Counted from the stretch's first letter, positions 21,429 through 30,855 are shown. The stretch is DNA of 64,000 bases from Pseudomonas sp. 6D_7.1_Bac1 (GCF_025465945.1 NZ_JANLNW010000044.1:1-64000), one strand, 5' to 3'. Notes: a model not told the origin generated them from the sequence alone. A program made the numbers and translations.

Positions 21429-23015
21429 TCAGTCACCCAACCCTTCGCGAGTATTCACGCCATCGACCAGGCGCAAAATCCCCAGTGGGTTGGCGTTCTT
21501 CAGGGCGTCCGGCAGTAACCCGTCCGGACAGTTCTGATAACACACCGGTCGCAGGAAACGCTCGATCGCCAGGCTGCCGACCGAGGTGCCACGGGCATCT
21601 GACGTCGCTGGATACGGTCCGCCGTGGACCATCGCATCGCACACTTCGACGCCGGTCGGATATCCGTTGAGCAGCAGGCGCCCGGCTTTCTGCTCAAGGA
21701 TCGGCAGCAATTGCGCGCACAGCTCAAGGTCTGCCGGCTCGGCGATCAGGGTGGCGGTCAATTGCCCGTGCAGCGCCTGCAGCGCCAGACAAAGTTCATG
21801 CTCGTCGGCCACTTCCAGCACGATGCTGGTCGGGCCGAACACTTCCTCTTGCAGCACCTCATCCCCTTCAAGCAGCAGGCTGACATCGGCTTTGAACAGT
21901 TGCGGCTGCACCTGATTGCCGGACGCGTGGTCGCCGCTCAAACGTGTCACCCGTGGATGGTCCAGCAAGCGTTGCACGCCAGCTTCATAACTACGTCGGG
22001 TGCCGCTGTTGAGCAGGGTCTGTGACGGTTTTTCGTTCATCTGCGCGGTGAGGTGTTCAATGAAGGCGCTGAACGACGCTGAGCGCAGGCCGATGATCAA
22101 TCCCGGATTGGTACAGAACTGGCCGCCCCCCAGGACAATCGAGGCACTCAATTCGCTGGCGATGGTGGCACTGCGGGCCGCCAGGGCGGCGGGTAGCAGC
22201 AGTACCGGGTTGATGCTCGACATTTCGGCGAACACCGGGATCGGTTGTGGCCGTGCGGCGGCCATGTCGCACAGGGCCCGGCCACCTTTGAGCGAACCGG
22301 TGAACCCCACAGCCTGGATCGCCGGGTGTTTGACCAGTGCCTCGCCGACGCCCGCACCATAAATCATGTTGAACACGCCTTCGGGCATGCCACTACGCTG
22401 TGCCGCGCGAATGATCGCTGCCGCCACCAACTCGGCGGTTGCCATATGCCCGCTGTGGGCCTTGAACACCACCGGGCAACCGGCGGCCAGGGCGGCGGCG
22501 GTATCGCCACCGGCGGTGGAAAATGCCAGCGGAAAGTTGCTCGCACCGAACACCGCCACCGGACCCAGGCCGATGCGCCATTGGCGCAGGTCGGGCCGTG
22601 GCAACGGTTGACGCTCAGGCAAGGCGCGGTCGATACGAGCGCCGAGGCAGTCGCCTTGACGCAGTACCCGGGCGAACAAGCGCAACTGGCCGCTGGTTCG
22701 CGCCCGCTCGCCCTGAATCCGCGCCGCGGGCAGGGCCGTCTCGCGACAGACGATGGCGATGAAGTCATCGCCGAGGGCGTCAATTTCTTCGGCAATGTTA
22801 TCGAGAAAACCGGCGCGGACACTGGCCGGCAGGTTGCGATAAGTCGGGTAGGCCTTGGCGGCGAAGAGTGCGGCGTTATCGACTTCCTCCGCACTGGCCT
22901 GGTTGAAGCCATAAGGCAGAGGTTCACCGCTGTGGGCGTCGACGCTGTGCAGGATTTGATCGCCGGCGGCGCTGCGGCCGAAGCCGATAAAGTTGTGGCC
23001 GATAATGGCTGACAT
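21429..23015 (-). CDS. alpha-ketoglutaric semialdehyde dehydrogenase
   Basis: The 528-aa aldehyde dehydrogenase should oxidise 2-oxoglutarate semialdehyde to 2-oxoglutarate, the last step of hydroxyproline breakdown. It has GPVAVFGASNFPLAFS, the catalytic Glu in FAEMSSINPV and the catalytic Cys in GGQFCTNPGL. The length is typical of the NADP-dependent KGSADH group, about 40 residues longer than general ALDHs. It starts 57 bases after the deaminase gene stop and is the last gene of the hydroxyproline locus. Confidence 0.88.
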   Translation of the reverse strand: MSAIIGHNFIGFGRSAAGDQILHSVDAHSGEPLPYGFNQASAEEVDNAALFAAKAYPTYRNLPASVRAGFLDNIAEEIDALGDDFIAIVCRETALPAARIQGERARTSGQLRLFARVLRQGDCLGARIDRALPERQPLPRPDLRQWRIGLGPVAVFGASNFPLAFSTAGGDTAAALAAGCPVVFKAHSGHMATAELVAAAIIRAAQRSGMPEGVFNMIYGAGVGEALVKHPAIQAVGFTGSLKGGRALCDMAAARPQPIPVFAEMSSINPVLLLPAALAARSATIASELSASIVLGGGQFCTNPGLIIGLRSASFSAFIEHLTAQMNEKPSQTLLNSGTRRSYEAGVQRLLDHPRVTRLSGDHASGNQVQPQLFKADVSLLLEGDEVLQEEVFGPTSIVLEVADEHELCLALQALHGQLTATLIAEPADLELCAQLLPILEQKAGRLLLNGYPTGVEVCDAMVHGGPYPATSDARGTSVGSLAIERFLRPVCYQNCPDGLLPDALKNANPLGILRLVDGVNTREGLGD

Positions 23016-23072
23016 AAAAAATGCTCGGCATGGCCGCGCTCGATGCCGAGCGCGGCAGTGGGGGAGGGACGG

Positions 23073-23990
23073 TTACAGGCCGACGTCCGGTAAGGTCGGG
23101 CGGTTGGCGAGCGCGGCGTTGACCAGCGCCTCGACCTCGCTGCGCTCGTGGTCGAGCAGACCCAGGCGAGGTGGGCGGGTCAGCGCCGTACCGCGTCCCA
23201 TCAGTTCTTCACAGAGCTTGATGCACTGCACCAGATCCGGGCGGGCATCGAGGTGCAGCAGTGGCATGAACCATTCGTAGATCGGCATCGCCTCCTTGAA
23301 GCGACCGTCGCGGGCCAGACGGAACAGCGTCTCGCCTTCTTTCGGGAAGGCATTGGACATCCCGGAAACCCAGCCCACCGCGCCGACGGCAATACTTTCG
23401 AGCACCACATCATCGAGTCCGGCGAACAGTACGAAGCGGTCGCCGACTTCATTGCGCACATCGATGAAGCGCCGGGTATCGCCCGAGGAATCCTTGAAGC
23501 AGACCACGTTGTCGCAGTCGGCCAGGGAGATCAGGATGTCCGGGGTCACGTCGTTTTTGTAGATCGGCGGGTTGTTGTAGACCATTACCGGCAGGTCGAT
23601 GCTGGCGGCGACGCTGCGAAAATGCGCGGCGGTCTCGAAGGGTTTCGAAGAGTAGACCAGCGCCGGCATCAACATGATGCCGTCGGCGCCCACGCGCTGG
23701 ATCTCCTTGGCGACCTTGCTGGCGTTGGCGCTGGTAAATTCGGCGACGCCGGAGATCACCGGTACCCGACCGGCCGCGGCATCCTTGGCGACTTCCACCA
23801 GACTGATTTTTTCTTCGGTGCTCAGTGACGTGTTTTCGCCGACGGTGCCGCAGATCACCAGACCAGACACGCCATCGCGCACCAGCCCGTTGATGACTTT
23901 GTGGGTGCCTTCGTAGTCGATGGAAAAGTCCGGGTTGAACTGGGTAGTTACCGCAGGGAAAACGCCGCTCCAGTTAACGTGCTTGCTCAT
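23073..23990 (-). CDS. DapA-family delta1-pyrroline-4-hydroxy-2-carboxylate deaminase
   Basis: The 305-aa protein is a DHDPS-fold aldolase/lyase. Tyr138 lies in VMVYNNPP and the Schiff-base Lys166 in VVCFKDSSGD; GTVGENTSLS forms the substrate loop. In the D-hydroxyproline route the enzyme deaminates and dehydrates pyrroline-4-hydroxy-2-carboxylate to 2-oxoglutarate semialdehyde, which the next gene's product oxidises. The assignment depends on the neighbours, since DapA-family members differ mainly in substrate. A GGAGG ribosome site precedes the ATG and a GTATAC operator candidate lies 30 bases upstream. Confidence 0.85.
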   Translation of the reverse strand: MSKHVNWSGVFPAVTTQFNPDFSIDYEGTHKVINGLVRDGVSGLVICGTVGENTSLSTEEKISLVEVAKDAAAGRVPVISGVAEFTSANASKVAKEIQRVGADGIMLMPALVYSSKPFETAAHFRSVAASIDLPVMVYNNPPIYKNDVTPDILISLADCDNVVCFKDSSGDTRRFIDVRNEVGDRFVLFAGLDDVVLESIAVGAVGWVSGMSNAFPKEGETLFRLARDGRFKEAMPIYEWFMPLLHLDARPDLVQCIKLCEELMGRGTALTRPPRLGLLDHERSEVEALVNAALANRPTLPDVGL

Positions 23991-24019
23991 GTTGCCTCCG
24001 CTGATGATTTTTTGGTATT

Positions 24020-24029
24020 TCGTATACGT
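24020..24029 (-). promoter_or_regulatory. operator candidate TCGTATACGT
   Basis: The near-palindrome lies 30-39 bases upstream of the deaminase gene. The same core, TCGTATACG, recurs upstream of the transporter genes and in part upstream of the GntR regulator gene. Confidence 0.55.
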
Positions 24030-24087
24030 TTAAGTTGAGCACTGAAAGTGCCGTGGGGGTTCAAAGGGTTTTACCAGGTACGTTGCT

Positions 24088-25125
24088 TCAGATAGCCAGT
24101 TCGACGGGCCAGGTGTCGGACAGTCGATAACCGCCCGGCCAAGGATCGCTTGGGTCGAGTAGATGCTGGTGGGTGCCGGTGATCCAGGCGCGCCCGGACA
24201 GACACGGGATGATGGCCGGGCGTCCGGCGATTTCGCTGGTGCTGTCGATCCGGCAACGAAATTCGGAACCGATGATCGAGCGCCCGATAAACACCTCACC
24301 CACTGCCAGTTGGCCTTTGGCGTGCAACACCGCCATGCGCGCCGAGCAACCGGTGCCACAGGGCGAACGATCGATCTTGCCGGGGCGGATCACTACTGCA
24401 TTGGCGGCGCTGGCCACGCCGTTAGCGCGGTCGAGCGGCGCGGCAATCTGGCAGAACGAAATGTGTTTCCAGTCAGGGTTCAGCGGGTGCACGAAACCCA
24501 ATTGTTCATTGGCTGCCTGAGTGATCTTCAGGCCGGTAGCCACCAGGTCCGCAGCTTCATCGGCGGTCAACGAAAAACCCAGACGCTGGGCGTCGACGAT
24601 CGCAAAACTGTCGCCGCCATAGGCGGTATCGACCGGCAGCGAACCGAGGCCTTCGACTTCGATCCAGGCATCGAGCTTGTCGGCAAACGACACCACATTC
24701 CGCACCTCGACCCGCTCGGCCTTGCCATTGCGACAGTGGGCGGTCACCTCGATCAAGCCGCCGGGGGCTTCGAGCACCAGACGGGTCAGCGGTTCAGTCA
24801 TCGGCAAAATGCCGCTGTCGAGCAGCACCGTGGCCACACACAGCGAGTTGGAGCCGGACATCGGCGGTGTGTCGGCCGGTTCCATGATGATCCACGCCAT
24901 ATCGGCGAGCGGATTCTTGGCCGGCACCAGCAGATTGACGTGGCGAAACACTCCGCCGCGTGGTTCGTTCAGCACGAAGTTGCGCAGGGTCTGGTCCTCG
25001 GCAATCCAGCGCGATTGTTCCCACAGGGTCGCGCCGGGTGGTGGCGCGACACCGCCGACGATAACGTCACCGACTTCACCTTCGGCGTGGCAACTCACCA
25101 CGTGAATGATCTTGCTCGAACGCAT
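24088..25125 (-). CDS. proline-racemase-family protein with Ser/Cys active site
   Basis: The 345-aa protein has the proline racemase fold. The first active-site loop reads [10 protein letters not shown], putting Ser90 where racemases have Cys. The second reads [11 protein letters not shown] and keeps Cys256. Ser/Cys members of the superfamily include hydroxyproline epimerases and trans-3-hydroxyproline dehydratases (family knowledge). A Cys/Cys epimerase is also encoded in this locus, so this one may handle a different hydroxyproline isomer; that is inference. It follows the ABC ATPase gene by 27 bases. Confidence 0.8.
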   Translation of the reverse strand: MRSSKIIHVVSCHAEGEVGDVIVGGVAPPPGATLWEQSRWIAEDQTLRNFVLNEPRGGVFRHVNLLVPAKNPLADMAWIIMEPADTPPMSGSNSLCVATVLLDSGILPMTEPLTRLVLEAPGGLIEVTAHCRNGKAERVEVRNVVSFADKLDAWIEVEGLGSLPVDTAYGGDSFAIVDAQRLGFSLTADEAADLVATGLKITQAANEQLGFVHPLNPDWKHISFCQIAAPLDRANGVASAANAVVIRPGKIDRSPCGTGCSARMAVLHAKGQLAVGEVFIGRSIIGSEFRCRIDSTSEIAGRPAIIPCLSGRAWITGTHQHLLDPSDPWPGGYRLSDTWPVELAI

Positions 25126-25152
25126 GATTGTCTCCTGAGGCCTGTCTGTGGG

Positions 25153-25875
25153 TTACAACACCGATTTCAGGAAGTCGGCGGTTTCCGCGCGTTGCGGCTG
25201 GCCGATCACCTGGTCCGGTGAGCCGATTTCATGGATCTTGCCGTCGCGAAAGAACGCCACCCGATCCGACACATCCCGGGCGAAGCGGATTTCGTGAGTC
25301 ACCAGCACCATGGTCATGCCTTCCTCGGCGAGCAGACGCATGGTGTCCAGCACTTCGCCCACCAGTTGCGGGTCGAGGGCCGAGGTGGCCTCGTCGAACA
25401 GCATGTAGTCCGGCGACATGGCCAGGGCCCGGGCAATCGCCATGCGTTGTTGCTGACCGCCGGAAAGCTTGCTCGGAAACACCTTGAGCTTGTCGCCGAG
25501 GCCCACGTGGGTCAGTTGGCGCACGGCGATTTCTTCCGCTTCCTGACGGCTTTTACCGAGCACCTTGCGCGGGGCGAGCATCACGTTCTCCATCACCGTG
25601 AGGTGCGGGAAGGCGTTCCATTGCTGGAACACGATGCCGATTTTCTGCCGCAGCTTGTTCAGGTCGGTGCCGTTGGCATGCACCGGCGTGCCGTCGACGC
25701 GGATCTGCCCACCCTGAATGGCCTCCAGGCCATTGATGCACATCAGCAAAGTCGATTTGCCCGAGCCCGAGCCGCCGATGATCGACACCACTTCGCCTTT
25801 GTTCACGGTCAGGTCGACGCCCTTGACGACCTCCAGGTTGCCAAAGGATTTACGAACGTTCTCGATCTCAATCAT
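25153..25875 (-). CDS. amino-acid ABC transporter ATP-binding protein
   Basis: The 240-aa ATPase of the polar amino acid type has Walker A GGSGSGKSTLL, Q-loop FQQWNAFPH, signature LSGGQQQRMAIARAL, Walker B MLFDEATSALDP and the switch His in LVTHE. The start at 25875 is preferred over 25905 because MIEIENVRKSFG begins the family domain. It overlaps the permease stop by eight bases. In this locus it should energise hydroxyproline uptake. Confidence 0.92.
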   Translation of the reverse strand: MIEIENVRKSFGNLEVVKGVDLTVNKGEVVSIIGGSGSGKSTLLMCINGLEAIQGGQIRVDGTPVHANGTDLNKLRQKIGIVFQQWNAFPHLTVMENVMLAPRKVLGKSRQEAEEIAVRQLTHVGLGDKLKVFPSKLSGGQQQRMAIARALAMSPDYMLFDEATSALDPQLVGEVLDTMRLLAEEGMTMVLVTHEIRFARDVSDRVAFFRDGKIHEIGSPDQVIGQPQRAETADFLKSVL

Positions 25876-26518
25876 TTTCCTGCCACCTCTGTTCGAGCCG
25901 CGCACCCAGACGAGCGATCACCAGGCTCATGACGTAGTAGATAAGGCCGGCCAGGGCCAGGACGAACAACGGTTCCTGGAGCCGGGTGACAATGGTTTGC
26001 GAGGCGCGCAGCAGTTCGACAATGCCGATCCAGAGCACCAGCGAGGTGTCTTTCATGACCGCCAGCGTCAGGTTGATCCAGCCCGGAAACGCCACCCGCG
26101 TGGCCATCGGCAGGACGATGTGCAGCAAGTCCTGGCGGTGACTCAGGCCCAGCGAGCGGGCGGCCCGCCGTGTGCTCAACGGCACCGACAGCACGCCGCC
26201 GCGGACGATTTCTGCGCAGTAAGCGGTGGAGTAAGCGCCGAGGATCACGCAGGCCACGGTGAAGGCGCTCCAGTTCAGGCCGACGATCGACTTGAACGAG
26301 TTGAGCAGCACAAACTGAATCAGCAGTGGCACGCTGCGAAACACGTCCAGCACCCAGGCCAGCGGCAGGCTCAAACGTGGCAGCAAGGCCCGAGTCAGGC
26401 CGCACGCGACACCCAGCAAGGTACCGATCAACATCGCCCAGAACGTCAGCAACAACGTGGTGCCGGCGCCTTGCAGCAGGTAGAGGAAGTCGCCCGAGGT
26501 AAAACTTGAGGTGTACAT
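25868..26518 (-). CDS. amino-acid ABC transporter permease
   Basis: The 216-aa inner-membrane protein has about five transmembrane segments and the HisM-type EAA loop around RRAARSLGLSHRQDLLHIVLP. It pairs with the permease encoded just upstream (nine bases away) to form the channel of the presumed hydroxyproline importer. Confidence 0.9.
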   Translation of the reverse strand: MYTSSFTSGDFLYLLQGAGTTLLLTFWAMLIGTLLGVACGLTRALLPRLSLPLAWVLDVFRSVPLLIQFVLLNSFKSIVGLNWSAFTVACVILGAYSTAYCAEIVRGGVLSVPLSTRRAARSLGLSHRQDLLHIVLPMATRVAFPGWINLTLAVMKDTSLVLWIGIVELLRASQTIVTRLQEPLFVLALAGLIYYVMSLVIARLGARLEQRWQEND

Positions 26519-26527
26519 GCAGGCCTC

Positions 26528-27193
26528 CTAGTACCGGAACAAACGCCAGGCCAGCAGGCGGGCGATCAACACCACCAGCTTGGCCAGGACGAAGTAGAGA
26601 ACGGCGGCGATGGCGAAGAATTCGAAGGTGCGAAAGGTCTTCACGTTCAGTGCCTGGGTTACGCCGGTGAGGTCGCTGGTCAGACCGACCACCACCCCCA
26701 GGGATGTCATCAGCAAGGCCCAGACCATTTGATTGGTCAGCGGGTAAAACACCACGCGCAGCAATTGCGGCATGACCACCAGCCGATAGGCCTGTGGTGC
26801 GCTCATGCCCAGCGAGCGGGCCGCGCGCAATTGGGTGTCAGGCACGGCGTTGAGGCCGCCGCGAAAGGTCTCGGCCAGATAGCCGGCGTTGTTGAAGGTG
26901 ATGCCGATCAGCAACGCCAGCCATGAGCCCATATGAATGCCAAAGGCACCGAGGCCGAAGTACAGGATATACACCTGAAACAGTGCCGGCGTGTTGCGGG
27001 CAATCGACACCCAGCTGGCGGCAATCGCCTGGAACAGGCGCTTGTCGGATTGCTGGCCGAGGGCGAGGAACATCGCGATCAGGGTGCCGGCGAGCATCGA
27101 CAGCACCGCGATTTCCAGGGTGACCCGGGCGCCGTCGAGCATGTCCGGCAACGCCTGGAAGGCGGCGCGCCAATGGAAGGTGTAGTCGAACAT
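26528..27193 (-). CDS. amino-acid ABC transporter permease
   Basis: The 221-aa permease has an N-terminal segment FHWRAAFQALPDMLDGARVTLEIAV typical of the His/Glu/Gln/Arg permease family and the EAA loop TQLRAARSLGMSAPQAYRLVVMPQ. Two adjacent ATGs (27196, 27193) are possible; the second is chosen for spacing to AAGGAG. A 285-base gap with a REP doublet separates it from the binding-protein gene upstream. Confidence 0.9.
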   Translation of the reverse strand: MFDYTFHWRAAFQALPDMLDGARVTLEIAVLSMLAGTLIAMFLALGQQSDKRLFQAIAASWVSIARNTPALFQVYILYFGLGAFGIHMGSWLALLIGITFNNAGYLAETFRGGLNAVPDTQLRAARSLGMSAPQAYRLVVMPQLLRVVFYPLTNQMVWALLMTSLGVVVGLTSDLTGVTQALNVKTFRTFEFFAIAAVLYFVLAKLVVLIARLLAWRLFRY

Positions 27194-27275
27194 CAAAGGA
27201 GTTCCTTGGTTTTCAACTGGTTTGGGTCCTGTGGGGCCGGGCTTGTCCTGAATATCTGTCAGTTAAACGCAGAAC

Positions 27276-27409
27276 CTGTGGCGAGGGAGCTTGCTCCCGC
27301 TGGGCCGCGAAGCGGCCCTGAAACCTGCCATCTCGTTCTGCCAGACACACCGCATGCGCCGGTTTACGACTGCTTCGCAGCCGAGCGGGAGCAAGCTCCC
27401 TCGCCACGG
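27276..27409. repeat. REP doublet, family B, inside the ABC operon
   Basis: Inverted copies of the GTGGCGAGGGAGCTTGCTCCC element stand near 27276-27320 and 27367-27409, each with an additional variable hairpin arm. They fill most of the gap between the binding-protein and permease genes. Such hairpins can protect the 3' end of the upstream message, giving more binding protein than permease. Confidence 0.85.
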
Positions 27410-27478
27410 GACATGTATCTGACGTGCGTTCAGCTGACTGACATTCAGGGCAAGCCCACTCCCACAGGTATTCGGTCC

Positions 27479-28297
27479 TTAGCGATACACGCCGCTGGCC
27501 GTCAGCTGTGGCGCGGTGCCGCCGACCCATTGTGCGAACAACTCCTGATACCGCCCGGAGCGCACCTGATGATTGACGAACAGGTTGAGGTAGTTGATCA
27601 GGCCGAACTCATTGCGCTTGGCGCCCAGAGACACGTAGTCGATGTCATAAGGCGCGGTGCCGGCGACGCTGAGGTTTTTGTACTTGCCGGATTTGATCAG
27701 TGACGAGGCGACCGTCGAGGTCACGGTGGTCGCGTCGATTTGCCCCTGGCTCAGCGCAAGTACGGCATCAGCCAGCGACTGGTAGGCATGGAAAGCGCCT
27801 TTGGAATCGCCCCATTTCTTCACATCGTTTTCCAGCGCAATGGCTTCAAAGGTGCCGGCCGGGCCACCGACCGAGTGGCCCTTGAGGTCGGCGTACGCTT
27901 TGATCCCGGCGTCGTTGCGGGTCAACACCACCATCTGGAAGGCGAAGTAGGGAATGGTCATGCCCACGGTCTTGGCCCGCTCCAGGGTGTCGGAGGTGGA
28001 GGCGACGATCACGTCTGCGCGGCCGGACACCAGCGCCGGAATCCGGTCCGGAAACGGGGTTTCAACAATCTCGGCTTTGACCCCGAGGGTTTTTGCCAGG
28101 TCATTGCAGTAGTCAACGTCGAAGCCCGCCGGGGTGTTCTTCTCGTCGCGAAAACCCATGGGCGGGAAGTCCAGGGTGACCGCGCAACGCAGACTGCCGG
28201 ATTCGATGATGTCGTCGAGTTTGTCGGCCTGAGCCTGGGCAATGAACGCGCTGCTCAGCAGGGCGGTGATGAAGACGGCGGATGCAGGATTTTTCAT
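27479..28297 (-). CDS. ABC transporter substrate-binding protein, SBP_bac_3 family
   Basis: The 272-aa periplasmic precursor has a signal peptide ending near AQAQA-DK. The mature protein has the family motifs LRCAVTLDFPPMGF, GFDVDYCNDLAKTLG and VGGPAGTF. The neighbours (epimerase, dehydrogenase, deaminase) suggest hydroxyproline as the ligand; sequence alone does not prove it. It is the first gene of the transporter block, with an operator candidate 66 bases upstream. Confidence 0.88.
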   Translation of the reverse strand: MKNPASAVFITALLSSAFIAQAQADKLDDIIESGSLRCAVTLDFPPMGFRDEKNTPAGFDVDYCNDLAKTLGVKAEIVETPFPDRIPALVSGRADVIVASTSDTLERAKTVGMTIPYFAFQMVVLTRNDAGIKAYADLKGHSVGGPAGTFEAIALENDVKKWGDSKGAFHAYQSLADAVLALSQGQIDATTVTSTVASSLIKSGKYKNLSVAGTAPYDIDYVSLGAKRNEFGLINYLNLFVNHQVRSGRYQELFAQWVGGTAPQLTASGVYR

Positions 28298-28362
28298 AAG
28301 GGGCCTCGTTGTCGGATGGTGTCGAGCAGTGGGCAGTTCTTATCAAATGAGTATTTGGAATT

Positions 28363-28372
28363 TCGTATACGA
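28363..28372 (-). promoter_or_regulatory. operator candidate TCGTATACGA
   Basis: This perfect 10-base palindrome lies 66-75 bases upstream of the binding-protein gene, in the 281-base gap after the AraC-family gene. It is the best copy of the three GTATAC sites in the hydroxyproline locus. Confidence 0.6.
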
Positions 28373-28578
28373 TATTTGATATGCACTGGGTGTGCCAAAA
28401 ATCCGGAGTTCACACCGGGTTAAACCCTCGACGGGCTACGAGGCCCGAATCAGACGCCAGCAGTCAGCGGTGCAAACTTCAGCCAGGGAAATACGCCGCG
28501 AGGACGAACACCCTGAAGGCGGGCGACGTGTCACAAAAGGGAGCAGGGTTAGGCGGGGTGCTCAGTAACGGGTAACAG

Positions 28579-29325
28579 TCAGCGATGGTTATCGCGGTAC
28601 TGCGAAGGGGACACACCGGTGAGTGCCTTGAATTGACGGCTGAACGCGCTGTGGTCGGTGTAACCGCAGCGCAGGGCGATCTCGGTGATCGGCAACTCGC
28701 CCGCCAGCAGTTGCGTGGCGGCGCCCAGTCGCGCCTTGTGAATCATCTGGCGTGGCGTCAGCTGGAAGATCCGCTTGCACAGGCGCTCCAGTTGCGCCAC
28801 GGAAAAACCGCTCAGGGCGGTCAGCTCACTCAGCGCGATGTGTTGCGCATAGTGTTCGCGGATATGCCCGTCGACCGCCGCGAGTTTTTCGTAAGCCGGA
28901 TGACTGGACTGGGGCGCGAGCAGGTCGTAGGAAATCCCCGCCATGCCAATGATGCTGCCCTGTGCGTCACGCAGCGCCAGTTTGTGGGTCAGGCACCAAC
29001 CCGGTTCGCGGCCAGGGTAAAGGTGCAGCTCAAGCTGATCGCTCAACGGGCTGCCGTCACTCAGCACCCGCAGGTCCTGCTCGGTGTAATGCGGGCCGAA
29101 GCGCGACGGAAACACCTGTTCAGCGGTCTTGCCCAGTAACGCATTGGGGTCTTTGGCGCCACAGCGTTGGGCCAGGGTCTGGTTGATCAGCATGTAGCGG
29201 GCGGCGGTGTCCTTGATGAAGAACACCACGCCGGGCATGGCATCGAGCAACGGAGTGATCAGTTGCAAACTGCCCAGCAGCTCGGGCAGGTCGCGGGGGC
29301 AGGGCAGTGACAGGGGGAACGTCAT
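28579..29325 (-). CDS. AraC-family regulator with N-terminal PAS-like domain
   Basis: The 248-aa protein has a PAS-like sensor (LLDAMPGVVFFIKD to about residue 135) and a C-terminal AraC DNA-binding domain with two helix-turn-helix units, ending CGYTDHSAFSRQFKALTGVSPSQYR. It follows the dehydrogenase alpha gene by 28 bases and is probably co-transcribed with it. P. aeruginosa controls its hydroxyproline genes with an AraC-type activator, LhpR, so this is the likely counterpart. Confidence 0.87.
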   Translation of the reverse strand: MTFPLSLPCPRDLPELLGSLQLITPLLDAMPGVVFFIKDTAARYMLINQTLAQRCGAKDPNALLGKTAEQVFPSRFGPHYTEQDLRVLSDGSPLSDQLELHLYPGREPGWCLTHKLALRDAQGSIIGMAGISYDLLAPQSSHPAYEKLAAVDGHIREHYAQHIALSELTALSGFSVAQLERLCKRIFQLTPRQMIHKARLGAATQLLAGELPITEIALRCGYTDHSAFSRQFKALTGVSPSQYRDNHR

Positions 29326-29353
29326 CCGGTGGCGACCCGCAGGGAGGAGAGCC

Positions 29354-30622
29354 TTACTCTACGGTGACGGACGCGGGATTGGGAAGCTCGGCAAGCTGCA
29401 ACAGCGTATCGATGCGCGTCGGGGAAAACGGCGGACGTGGCGCCGGTTGTGGCCAGTCGAACAGGTAGCGCGTCGCCGCACCGCAGATCCGCCCCTGACA
29501 GGCACCCATGCCACAACGGGTGTGCAGTTTGGCCTGGTTCCAGCCGGTGCAGGCCTTGAGCGCTGACAACGCCACGTCTTCGCAACGGCAAATCAGTGTG
29601 TTGGGTGTGGCCAGCTGTTTCAGTTCATCGCGCAAGGCAAAGCTGCGCCGCAACTGATCGGCGAACGCTTGCCAGCGTTGCCGTTGCGGCCAGAGTGCGC
29701 AGGCTTGCTGTACTTCACCGACAGCCATCCACCCTGCGATGGCACCTTCAACCAGTGCCAGTTCACTGCCGCCGAAACCTGTGCATTCGCCCGCTGCATA
29801 GTGTCCGTTCAGGCTACTGAGCTGGTACGCGTCGACGGCGATGGCGTCGTTCTTCAATTCACAACCGAGCGCTTGGGCCAGCTGGGTATTGGGGATCAGT
29901 CCGAAGCCGCAGGCCAGTCGCTCACAGGGGATGTCGACGGTCCTGCCCTGACGTTTCAGGCGTACGCCTTGCAGGTGGCTGTCGCCATAGGCTTCGAGGA
30001 CATGGCTGTCGCTGCGGTAATGCCGATCAAACAACTGGAAAGCTTGCAGCCACTTGTCTGGCCACCGTGGCAGTTGCAGGGCAAACCCGGCGACGGCACT
30101 CAGTGGCGCTTGTTCGGCGATTAGCAGTACCTGGGCGCCAGCCTTTTTCGCGGTGGCGGCGCTGGCCAGCAGCAGTGGACCACTGCCGGCAATCACCAGC
30201 CGCTCACCGGCCACTGGCATACCGCCCTTGATCAGCGCTTGCAGCCCGCCTGCGCCGGTGACACCGGGCAAGGTCCAGCCGGGAAACGGCAGCAGCAATT
30301 CACGGGCGCCGGTGCACAGAATCAGTTGCTCGTACTCGATGCTCCAGCCCCGCTCGGGGTTTTCCAGCAACAGTTTCCTCGGCCCGGCCAGCGCCACCAC
30401 CCGTGTCGAGTTGAACACCTGTACGTTGCTCGCGGCCGCGAGTTTCTGCCGGTGAGTCCGGGCAATGTTCGGCAGGTGTGCGTTAACGCCATCGCGCCAG
30501 ATTTGCCCACCGGGTGCCGGGTTGTCATCGATGACGGCGATGCATGCGGTGCTCGGTGCGGCCGCCAAGGCTGCCGCCATGCCCGCTGGCCCCGCGCCGA
30601 TAATCAGCAGATCGACTTTCAT
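29354..30622 (-). CDS. FAD-dependent oxidoreductase, hydroxyproline dehydrogenase alpha-like subunit
   Basis: The 422-aa flavoprotein begins MKVDLLIIGAGPAGMAAAL and has a second nucleotide-binding segment RLVIAGSGPLLLASAA. A C-terminal BFD-type [2Fe-2S] region carries CRCED and CGMGACQGRIC. It resembles HcnB and the alpha subunit of hetero-oligomeric D-hydroxyproline dehydrogenase. The frame is open upstream, but the start at 30622 gives the family N-terminus and overlaps the ferredoxin-like gene (ATGA). With the next two genes it should oxidise cis-4-hydroxy-D-proline. Confidence 0.87.
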   Translation of the reverse strand: MKVDLLIIGAGPAGMAAALAAAPSTACIAVIDDNPAPGGQIWRDGVNAHLPNIARTHRQKLAAASNVQVFNSTRVVALAGPRKLLLENPERGWSIEYEQLILCTGARELLLPFPGWTLPGVTGAGGLQALIKGGMPVAGERLVIAGSGPLLLASAATAKKAGAQVLLIAEQAPLSAVAGFALQLPRWPDKWLQAFQLFDRHYRSDSHVLEAYGDSHLQGVRLKRQGRTVDIPCERLACGFGLIPNTQLAQALGCELKNDAIAVDAYQLSSLNGHYAAGECTGFGGSELALVEGAIAGWMAVGEVQQACALWPQRQRWQAFADQLRRSFALRDELKQLATPNTLICRCEDVALSALKACTGWNQAKLHTRCGMGACQGRICGAATRYLFDWPQPAPRPPFSPTRIDTLLQLAELPNPASVTVE

Positions 30623-30855
30623 GGCCGGGTCTCTACGCACATACCTGCGCGGCACGCCGTCTGGCAAGCGAGACGGCGTTGGCCGTCGATACTCACCCGA
30701 CATTCCTGGCAAACCCCCATCCCGCAAAAAGGCGCCCGGCGCTGACCGCTGACCGAGGTCCGACTGCTGCCGTCGCCTGCCAGGTACAGCAACGCGGCCA
30801 CCGTCGTGCCGGTGTCGACCGATACCTTGCGGCCGTCGAGATTCACTTCAATCAT
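30619..30855 (-). CDS. small (2Fe-2S)-binding subunit, HcnA-like
   Basis: The 78-aa protein has a plant-type ferredoxin fragment with FCGMGVCQECRVSIDG and a final Cys in RLACQTAC, giving the four-Cys cluster site. The start at 30855 leaves only the domain and overlaps the neighbouring oxidoreductase gene by four bases (ATGA); longer frames upstream lack similarity. It should shuttle electrons between the two flavin subunits of the dehydrogenase. Confidence 0.87.
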   Translation of the reverse strand: MIEVNLDGRKVSVDTGTTVAALLYLAGDGSSRTSVSGQRRAPFCGMGVCQECRVSIDGQRRLACQTACRAGMCVETRP

